64,000 bases of DNA, taken from contig NC_081553.1 of assembly GCF_963082655.1 (NCBI RefSeq), forward strand, positions 16,024,643 through 16,088,642, written 5' to 3'. Made by a program: the position numbers and the translations under genes. The notes under the pieces are model-generated. The model was not told where the DNA came from, did not search any database, and worked only from the letters and a program-made list of their open reading frames with translations. How positions within the stretch are numbered: position 1 is the stretch's first letter; the number at the start of each line of letters is the position of its first letter. Origin of the DNA: Stomoxys calcitrans. Its lineage: Eukaryota; Arthropoda; Insecta; Diptera; Muscidae. Positions 56,549 through 64,000 of this stretch are shown here, piece by piece.

Positions 56549-57030
56549 TGATTTTACGTGGTAGTTCGCAAAAAAATCAAATTTTTGGCATACCCCCTAA
56601 TTTTGAACCCAGGAACCCGAATATGAATTCCGTTTTTGGGGCTCGGGCCCGTGAAAAAACACCCTTTGGGGGAAGTAGTCCAATCTATGCAATATGGGTA
56701 TCAAATGATTAGTAGAGTACGATTATATGCAATCAAATGTCCCGGGAAGGACCTATGGGGTTTTCAGGATTTTGACCCATATTTGGAAAATTTGCTATTG
56801 TTATTTTAAATAAAACTCTGAATAGACAAAAGTATTTAAAATAAAACTCTGTATAGACAAAACTATTAAAAATAAAAATCTATTTACCTACCAAAGTTGG
56901 GCAAAATGTTTTGGTCCTAGGGGGGTCCACGGGCCCGAACACCGAAAACGAACTTCATTTTCGGGTTCCTCTGGGGTCAAAATTAAAGGTATGCAAAAAA
57001 TTAGATTTTTCAGCAAACAACCCCGTAAAA
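56549..57030. repeat. Intronic inverted repeat (arms about 105 bp)
   Basis: 56549-56655 pairs with 56930-57030: 'ggcatacccc...taattttga' opposes 'tcaaaattaaaggtatgc', and 'ctcgggcccgtg' opposes 'cacgggcccgaa'. The arms differ at many sites. The spacer is about 275 bp. No ORF of note. Confidence 0.7.
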
Positions 57031-57180
57031 TACAGTTCAGCCTAATCGTTCGGTGATAGCCTAATAAGTAAGCAAACACTTGGAAATTGCTTAGGACGAC
57101 GGAATCGAAGGTAGGATGTCAACGGTTTAATGCAATTGTAGCATGAAAACCGCTATTGTCAGGTTTATAATCCTACTTAC

Positions 57181-57267
57181 CAATCTTTTGGCCATCTTCA
57201 ACAATACCTCCTTATCTAAATCACTTGGAATTTGTTCTTCCTCGAGGTTATAATATGGTGTATCCAT
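57181..57267 (-). CDS. Unknown acidic protein, exon 1 (residues 1-29)
   Basis: ATG at 57267 and 29 codons (MDTPYYNLEEEQIPSDLDKE, then VLLKMAKRL) to a consensus donor (ttg|GTAAGT). Phase 0 matches exon 2, and the acidic start followed by a short basic helix reads smoothly into EPTEEDIKRP. It is too short to be found by ORF length alone. Upstream bases to about 57560 contain 'agatcgctcgaac' twice but no clear core promoter. Confidence 0.65.
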
Positions 57268-57649
57268 CTCCTATTCCGTTGATTTTAATTTAGTTTTGCC
57301 GCCTCAATTCCTTAATTCGTATAAAGCAAATCAAACATATGATGATGGTGATGGTAAGGAACTAAATTTCGATTTTCGATTTATCAAATACTAGAAAAAG
57401 TCGAAGTCGACTTTTACAGAATAAAAAAAAAATTGAATCGAGCATCGCAATAAGATCGCTCGAACAATCTTGAGATCGCTCGAACACACTATACAATGCG
57501 AGTTGTTGCAGTATGTTGTACACTGAGGGTTGGTACTCTTTTCGGCTTTTGACGTGAACTGCTGTCAAACTCTATATAAAAACAAACGTACATGCTAAAA
57601 ACATGTGAAATAAATGGCTTAAAAAGAGTAAATGAAAACAATCAATCAT

Positions 57650-58840
57650 AGTTGTTGTTGTAGCAGTTTATAGTGTTCTATCTTTCGTCTGCTTGATTCT
57701 GTGTCAAGACCCAGGAACTCTGCGACTAAGATGGGGTGTGGCCACAGGGTCTAAGTCGAGTGGGTCTGGCTGGGCAGTTAAACAGTTGACGTGTATCGTG
57801 CGGTCCCTGGTAACAACCGGGGCATACATCTTGCACGTCGGCATCAATCCTTACTCTGTAAGAGTTGAGGCGGCTGCATCTGCCGGAACGTTATTAAGCC
57901 AGAACTACTCTGGTTTGCCGGGGGAGGTCAATTTCTTCAGGTGCAATGGAAGGCGGTCATTCTCAAAGGCCTACATTTACCCGGTAGTCATTTACCGCAT
58001 CTGCTACCGTGTCTGCATGTATGTTGTCTAGACCTGCTTGATATGCTGCTTGATCTAGAGGTTCTCTCTTGTAGCAGTGAACCTCATGCTCTAGATCATG
58101 TAGATCTACCTTAAGGCTTCTGAGCGGTGGATATCTATCCACAAGATGATGATTTGGATGGTCTCTGCGATAACAGCCCAAAAGGTATTGCACAGACAGC
58201 ATGTAGTTATGTCTTCACACTGGTAGGATCTTCGTCTCCTGATGGAGGTGTTCCACATGAGAACTGAGGAGACAGCCCGTCGCAGTTCGGAGGGCGGCAT
58301 TCTGACAGATCTGAATATTATTCCACTGCGTGTCACAAAGTTAACGAGGCCACACTGGCGCTGCATAACATATCACAGACCGGCCAATTGCTTTGTACGT
58401 GTTCAAAAAGATTTCTTTGTCTGCACCCCAAGTGCTGCCAGCAAGTGACTTAAGGACCTTGTTTCTACTTTTGACTTTATCGCAAATTGCTGTGGCATGT
58501 GCGGAGAATGTGAAAGAGCTGTCAAATGTGACGCCAAGAATTTTGGGACACTTGATGATCGGAATCATTTCTCTATCGACCATCACAGTCAGCTCAGTAT
58601 TCACCTCACGCGTATTTGTACTGAACAATGTGGCTGAAAATTTGGTGGCAGATTTCTTCAGATTTCTTGTCGCAAAATATGAGGCAAGTGCGTTGAGGTA
58701 GACGTTCAACTTATCGCAGATGTCAACAATGGGTGGGGGGCCTGATGCCATGTTCGTACAATCGTCCGCATATGATACGATCTCTGTGCCGTCTTTAGGG
58801 GGTGGAATGGAGGATAGGTATTTGGTAAATTATGATGTTT
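57650..58840 (-). pseudogene. LINE ORF2 3' half, minus strand
   Basis: Right to left: the catalytic box SYADDCTNMASGPP at about 58740-58790, RT palm/thumb (HPKILGVTFDSS-type, here CPKILGVTFDSSFTFSAHA; KSRNKVLKSLAGSTWG) at 58341-58751, then stops and shifts. The C-terminal region follows (LGCYRRDHPNHHLVDRYPP, EPLDQAAYQAGLDNIHADTV, about 57970-58200), and a 3' UTR ending CTACAACAACAAC at about 57650. The same family as 52563-53710 and 51625-51790. A Jockey/Loa-like clade is likely. Confidence 0.85.
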
Positions 58841-58889
58841 GTACATCGGTTCAGAGAACACGTATGAGGGATAGCTGTTGTGCACAAAG

Positions 58890-59280
58890 CTATCTCGGTA
58901 TAGCTCTGAGCACCATACAGGCCGGAACATTGAGGTCCGACCTGTGTGGTGTTTATTGCTGCGTGGTAGCTGCGTGCTACCGGGGGCATCGTTACAGCCA
59001 TGGTTACTCCGTATGGAGCATACCACTATCGGCAACGGCAGTCGCGGACAATCAGCGGTATCGAGCGGAGAGTCACAGTGAGAGATCGGGCAGCACCAGC
59101 TCTTGTACAAGTACAAGATATGACAAACGAAGCGAGTTAATAAAGCCTTTAAATAACCAATGGCCATCCTGTTATCGCGGCGATCGTTCCTTTAGACCGG
59201 AACGAGGTTGCTCACCCACAGGAGCTTGACGACGATCGCCACCTCCACATGAAAATGTGGTTACAACGACAACAACAAAT
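58890..59280 (+). mobile_element. SINE-2, most complete plus-strand copy
   Basis: The 5' region contains gcaccataca...tgtgtggtg (pairing), then 'cgtatggagcataccac', 'cgcggacaatcagcggtatc', 'tttaaataaccaatggcc' and the 3' end CCACATGAAAATGTGG, TTACAAC, GACAACAAC. The length of about 390 bp sets the family size. Confidence 0.75.
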
Positions 59281-59524
59281 GTCTTTCATCGTCGTCCTAC
59301 CACTCTCGTAATGGGCAATAAATTGATGTATGAAATTAAATGAAATGAACAAGCTGCGCATCTCTTCGGAACAGTCAATGCTATGTTGCGGTACTGTCAT
59401 CCTTGTTGAGGCGATATCAAGAGTGAATTAACAGCAGGCCAAAGCCCCCAATTCCGACAGTTATCCAACGGCATTGATTTGCATTCTTCTTCAAGGTTTT
59501 CCTTATAGATACTTATGATAGTTG

Positions 59525-59900
59525 TTGTGTAGCCATGTATTAGCATGTGTAGTTGCAATCCTCGTCAATCTGCTATCTCAATATCGTTCCGGTACATGGG
59601 TCCGTTCGCCGCGGGAAAATAATTGCCATTGGTTATTTAAAGGCGCTAATAACACATTTGTCATATAAAGCAACAGCTTACGCCGCCCGGCCTTTCACTA
59701 AGACTTTCCGCTCGAAACCTCTGATTGTCCACAACTGCAGTTCCAGCTACTCTGTATACCCACGGAGCATTCCATTATATGTAACCTATGGACGCGCCCG
59801 GTAGATCTCGGCTGACATTTCCTTGACAACAATGAACCCCACACTGATCGGAGCCCAAAGTTCCTACCGGTGTGGTGCATAGATATCCAGTGGTTGTAGT
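59525..59900 (-). mobile_element. SINE-2, minus-strand copy
   Basis: Mirror order of the previous copy. The stem is altered (gccatgtattagcatgtg), the tail is 'gttgttgtg', and the 5' end is near 'ccggtgtggtgcat' at 59866. Confidence 0.7.
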
Positions 59901-60027
59901 GATTGCTCTTGAAAACCAAATGCTCCCATCCTAGCTAATATGATATGGTTTAGACTTTTCTATCCTACGTTATTTTTTTTTTCTTTTTATTTGAACATTT
60001 GTTTTTGTGTATGTAAAAAAATTGTAT

Positions 60028-60033
60028 TTTATT
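60028..60033 (-). terminator. Candidate polyadenylation signal for Ets97D
   Basis: AATAAA on the minus strand about 480 bases after the Ets97D stop, within A/T-rich 3' UTR-like sequence (59950-60420). Another lies near 59985. Which one is used cannot be told. Confidence 0.35.
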
Positions 60034-60512
60034 TTTAAAAATATACATATATAGATTTTCTTCAATTTAACAATAAACCCGTTTTGTTGTTACAACAACA
60101 TGTTATTATTGTTATCAATAGTTTTTAGTTTGTATTTTGTATTTGTAGGATATCAAAAAAAAAAATGATAAAAAAAGGAAAAAAGACAACGATTTGTTTG
60201 TTTTTAACAGCACAATTTCAAAGTAAAACCAGTCTCTGTAGAGAAAAAAACTTAAATAAAAAAATGTAAATGATGAACGAACGTTGATAGCGTTGAAAAC
60301 AATATGTATGTTCAATATAAGGATGAAAAAAAATAACAATAACGAGTTAATTAAATAAAATGAAGAAAAATAAAATACTAGAATTTAAACATAATAATTA
60401 TCTGCCTTAAAACTTCCACCGAACTTCAGTCCGGCTGTATTTCCACACATTCCTCTATAATGTGTTCCTCCAGTAATGTGAATAGGGGTTCCTCTTTTAC
60501 CTTAACCCAAGG

Positions 60513-60976
60513 TCATTCTTCATGAGCTTCCAAATTCATTTTCTCCAAGTAGACGGATTCATCTACAAAGGACTTTTCATTGACCAATGCTGACAACTCG
60601 GCAGCTGTATAGCCAATAAGTAATTTAAGGTCACAATCGAATTTATAGGCAAATCTCTTGCCAGACACCTTGGAAATCATATCGCCATCATAGTAGTAAC
60701 GTAAGGCCCTAGAGAGTTTTTCATAATTCATGGCTGGTTTATTTTTCTTTTCGCCCCATAAACGGGCGACTTTTTCAGGGTCGGTTAGCTTGAATTCACC
60801 ATCGTCGCCCACCCACTGGATGATGTCAACATGGTCACGATCCGTGAGTATTTCGAGTAAAAATTGCCACAGCTGTACTTGACCATTATTACCGGTGCCC
60901 ACACCGTATGAAGTGTGACCCAGACCGGGGGAGACCAAACTATTCGATTGTATATTCAATTCGCTCAGTGCAGCGG
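60513..60976 (-). CDS. Ets97D: Ets97D (GABP-alpha orthologue), last coding exon: ETS domain
   Basis: Starts after a pyrimidine tract and AG (60977-60978, minus), in phase with the previous exon (split codon A|CC). It encodes the complete winged-helix ETS domain: [13 protein letters not shown], then WARLWG-type helix here [20 protein letters not shown] and the DNA-reading [12 protein letters not shown] with its two arginines, then [20 protein letters not shown]. Members bind GGAA cores. GABP-alpha works in the nucleus with the ankyrin partner GABP-beta. The match across the domain and the LIGYTAAEL tail are GABP-alpha-like rather than other ETS classes. It ends EAHEE, TGA at 60513-60515. An in-frame open stretch of 28 codons follows the TGA. 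Confidence 0.93.
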
Positions 60977-61050
60977 CTGTAACAAACATGAGAGGAATGT
61001 TAGGAATGTTTTCAGTGTTTAGTTTAGTACTTGTGACGTTGCGAACTCAC

Positions 61051-61339
61051 TTTCTTTTTTCAAATTATGGAATGTCTTACGCATAATTTTCGGCTCCCTT
61101 GACATGTTTATGGCATTTGCACTCAGAGACTCTGGTATAGCTGATTTAGATTCGTTTGTGGCCAACGCTGTTTCGGCTGCCTTATGCACCACCGAGACGA
61201 ATTTACACTCCTTAAGCAATTGTATGTGGGTCCAGAAAACATTACCCGGATCTGTTGGTATTTTCTTGCGAAACTCTTCATGGGAGAGAGAGCACAGCTG
61301 TCGACCCGATATGCACCAATCGCTGATATGGCCCTCGAC
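61051..61339 (-). CDS. Ets97D: Ets97D, middle exon: second half of the pointed (SAM) domain
   Basis: Acceptor (ttgtttttag at 61340-61349, minus) and donor (GTGAGT at 61045-61050) define 289 bases. It encodes VEGHISDWCISGRQLCSLSH and EEFRKKIP, then WTHIQLLKECKF, completing the pointed domain begun in the exon to the right. A linker to the ETS domain follows (rich in Ala, Ser, Lys). The intron to the ETS exon is short (74 bp, 60977-61050). In this family the pointed domain is a protein-interaction module. Confidence 0.92.
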
Positions 61340-62724
61340 CTAAAAACAAAGCGAAGGACATAATTAACGAATGAGGACAAATTTTATAAACACATTGTAA
61401 TTAAAATTTAGAGATGTAGAAAAAATCTCCAAAAAAGGCATTTACAAGGACATTTGCCTTCTGATGGATGATATAGCTTTGCGCATTTAGTAGAGCAGCA
61501 TTTTTGCAGTCCTGGACATTATCGACTCTTCCACTATCCATGTAGTGAATGAACCGCGGCAGAAGATTTTTTGCAGCGAAATCAGCGGCAGGATTGGCAA
61601 GAGGATGGGTAGAGGTTTAACAGTGCCTACCATAGAAAACATCCTGTTTCATTTAAAAGGGGTTTCGATGACCTTAGTCACATTTGTCGACGTTACTGAG
61701 ACTTATCCGAACAACAACAGTCGTTTCGGCTCGGGATAACTATTTGCACCACACAGACTGGAACTTTAAGCTTCAAACTGTGTAGAGTTCATCGCTGTCA
61801 CGAGAAACTTAGCTGGCAGCTACCGGGCGCCTTCACAGGTTGCGGATAGTGAATTGCTCCATGCGAAGTAGCTGCAACTACAATCGCGGACAATCAGTGG
61901 TATCGAGTGGAGAGTCTCAGTTGGAAGCCGGGCGGCACGGGCTCTTGCATAAATACAGAGAGCCTATGATGCTCGATAGGAGAAGGCTAGTTATTGGTGC
62001 CTTTAAATAACCAATGGCCATCTTGTTCTCTCGGCGATTGGTCCTTTGGCCCGGAACGAGCTTGCTCATCTAAGAAGTTTGACAAGGATCGCCACTCCAA
62101 GGCGTTGGGTACAGACGGCATCTATCTTTGATCACCCCTATAGTACCCGATGTCCGAAAATACTCTGGCCATTTTCGGATCCCACTATTGAAGACTAGAA
62201 AAGATCCGAGCAAGCAACCAATTAGCTATGTGGCAAGGGGTTTGTAAAATTTAAGGACAAGAAGTCAAAACACCGCTGAGTGAAATAGAGAGTTTCCAAG
62301 GCGGGGTGATTTCTCAGGTACGGTTTAACCTCTAACAACCTTCCATTCCACACCCTCCTAACGGTCATAGTTCTCATGAGACGTTCAGCTGAGAGCTACT
62401 TGGGCGCGTCCACAGGTTGCGGAAAGTGAAATGCTCCGTATGTATACGGTGTAGCGGTAACTGGAGTCGCGAACAATCAGCGGTATCTCAGTGAGAGGCC
62501 GGATGACATCGGCTCTTGCTTAATTATTGAGTGTCTATGTTGTTGTTGTTGTAGAAGTGTGTAACACTAAGGCGTCAGCGCTTGCCGATGAAGAACTCCA
62601 TCTGGTCCATCCGGGACGTACAACCGGCTGCCATAGGATTGACTGAGTGTCTAACGAGCAGGACTGCGGGCTCTAACCCTCGACTCCAACCCCGGCTAAC
62701 AGTCTAAATTAGAGTATTAAGCCG

Positions 62725-62790
62725 GAGTCGGAGAGCGGTTTGGATTCGAAGAGCGGTTTGGATACGGAGAGCGGTTTGGAGTTGGGGCAA
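62725..62790 (+). repeat. Short tandem repeat, 18-bp unit, 3 copies
   Basis: GAGAGCGGTTTGGATTC, GAAGAGCGGTTTGGATAC and GGAGAGCGGTTTGGAGT follow one another. Nearby text is rich in 'gactccggc' and 'aactccgac', also loosely periodic, to about 62915. Confidence 0.7.
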
Positions 62791-63169
62791 GTGTTCTCAA
62801 CTCCGAACCAAACTCCGACTCCGGGTCAATAGTCTGACTTTAATTTCGACTCCGGCTGACTTCGATTTTGACTCCAGGCTCAAAAACTCAACACCGGTCG
62901 ACTCCGGCGCCCTGCTATCGAGTCTATCTCGATACGATTAGGGGAATTATCGACACTTTTAAATAACCAATGGCCATCACGTTCCCAGCTCGATAGGTCC
63001 CAAGGACCAGAATGGCCTTTCTCAATTACAGAAGCTTAACGAAAAGCGATACCTCCTCACGTAAATATGTGCCTACAACAACAACAACAGGACGACGGAG
63101 GTTCAACATCCCCCACCCTATGAATCACCCTGTTTCAGTCTACGGAGTCTATTTTTGAACCCCAAATTC

Positions 63170-63690
63170 AACGTGTCCCTATAAAGCATGGCATGGTTAT
63201 CCTTATTGAAAGCCTTAGGTAGGTCAAGGGCCACAAGGACCGTGCTATAAAATATCTTGACCCAATTGAGACTTCATCTAATATGTGCATTGATGGTGTG
63301 CAAAGCAGTCGTCATGTATCGTCTATACAAATCAAGAAATCCCTGTTAATGATCAACAAGGCTCTGTTTGGTTAGTGACTGCAATGTCTTAACTATTGGC
63401 GAAAGGAGAAAAATGAGTCGGCACGATTTTAACCTTTTTCGAATCGTTTTTTGGCTTTAGCAGCGGGTCGCTCTGGCTATCGGTAGTTATACGAATGACC
63501 ATAGGCAATTTGTTTAAGGGAAATTTTCATAAAATTTTTTGCGGCTTTAACCTACAACAAAATTTTTGTTAAGTCTATTATTCGTAGTCCTCATCGCCGC
63601 CCCGCCTTTGCCAAGACAACATGTTCTATGAACCGTTTGTATTATTCTTGTGTTGCACTTTTTCTACATCGGAGTCCACCAAACTACTGA
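63170..63690 (-). pseudogene. LINE RT remnant in Ets97D intron
   Basis: Minus-strand translation in pieces gives an RT-like 'ALDLPKAF-NKDNHAM' stretch near 63180-63240 and, near 63600-63690, the bases that in the 31410-31500 copy encode GRTCYLDIG and VVWWTAMEKKC. Heavily broken. Confidence 0.5.
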
Positions 63691-63759
63691 GGTGTAAGTT
63701 TGGTTAAAACTTTTTTTTTTTTTGGTTATAGCCCTTTGAGGAACCAAATTTCCACTCAC

Positions 63760-64000
63760 CAAATTAAATTCTCGCACAGCCCACTGAAACCAATATTTCA
63801 CTTGAGGCATTGTCCAAGCATTAGGATCATCTGGTATTTTAAGGCGAGTCTGCTCTCGGCGAAATTTATTGTCAAGAACCCAATTAAGACATGGCTTATC
63901 CTTGAGCGAAGAAGCAGTGGTGGGCGTTAATTCTGTGAGTTTAGCCTTTTTAGGTTTCGATTCTTCTTCAGTGTCATCTTGGGATTCACTGCTACGTATA
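63760..64000 (-). CDS. Ets97D: Ets97D, partial exon: acidic linker and start of the pointed domain
   Basis: 80 codons read leftward from the window edge: an acidic, Lys-rich stretch ([20 protein letters not shown]), then [20 protein letters not shown] and [19 protein letters not shown], the first helices of the pointed domain, to REFNL at a consensus donor. In phase 0 with VEGHISDW of the next exon. The 5' part of the gene (N-terminal ubiquitin-like region in this family, start codon, promoter) lies outside the window. Confidence 0.92.

Larger units (their letters stand above)
55768..57180 (-). other. Intron of the unknown gene, with SINE and foldback content
   Basis: Begins GTAAGT (57175-57180, minus) and ends CATAG. 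It holds an inverse SINE-1 tail (55948-56110), a plus-strand SINE-2 piece (56125-56385) and an inverted repeat (arms about 56549-56655 and 56930-57030). Confidence 0.7.
61340..63759 (-). other. Ets97D intron filled with repeat fragments
   Basis: GTGAGT at 63754-63759 and the acceptor at 61340-61349 bound 2420 bp. Contents: SINE-2 pieces at 61745-62095, 62390-62540 and 62930-63090 (last with CTCACGTAAATATGTGC and CTACAACAACAACAAC); a LINE/SINE end piece with (GTT)n at 62535-62640; a GGAGAGCGGTTTGGA-type tandem repeat at 62730-62780; degraded minus-strand LINE RT words at 63170-63690. None disturbs the splice sites. Confidence 0.8.

Noticed and set aside
58720..59229. 169-aa plus-strand ORF
   Set aside because: Antisense to the LINE RT box and then through SINE-2; a mosaic of repeats.

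Overview
The window is nuclear DNA of a dipteran. Interspersed repeats, introns with GT/AG borders, tRNA-derived SINEs, an insect errantivirus and a fly-type ETS gene all point that way. The mix of repeats (long arrays of 150-bp units ending in a GGCCGAAC palindrome, irritans-type mariner MITEs) suggests a calyptrate, probably muscid fly. The species call is inference. Nothing prokaryotic is present.

Only two host genes are convincing, both on the minus strand at the right end. The first is Ets97D, the fly GABP-alpha orthologue. Its last three coding exons lie at 63760-64000 (open at the window edge), 61051-61339 and 60513-60976, and the splice sites and phases agree. The second is a two-exon gene of unknown function (57181-57267 and 54925-55767, 309 aa) with an acidic C-terminal half containing a 26-residue tandem duplication.

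The most intact mobile element is a complete errantivirus (gypsy-like LTR retrotransposon with env) at 5374-13934, minus strand. It has two 613-bp LTRs in which I found no difference, a CCCG target duplication, a tRNA-Ser-type primer-binding site, a polypurine tract, and open gag, pol and env frames. It looks recently inserted.

The rest is repeat-dense intergenic and intronic DNA. From left to right: LINE tail and 153-bp repeats (1-4300), SINE and unique DNA, the errantivirus, a 14-bp satellite carrying LINE and SINE insertions (14836-16803), a 667-bp foldback (16953-17619), tandem-repeat elements of three families (18771-23850), a broken LINE RT (24695-26195), Tc1/mariner-like remnants, another LINE (30640-32830), a mariner transposase fragment (33100-33490), a nest of elements (33620-35165), a LINE split by a mariner MITE (36405-38085), a (TA)n tract and nested tandem-repeat elements (41732-44800), more of the same to 51525, and a zone of LINE and SINE pieces around the two genes (51625-63700). 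Unique non-coding stretches lie between.

The elements interact in recognisable ways. A 236-bp MITE is an internal deletion of the mariner whose transposase fragment lies in the same window. A hairpin-ended SINE shares its (AAC)n tail with a LINE present here in several copies. Younger elements sit inside older ones, giving a relative order of insertion.
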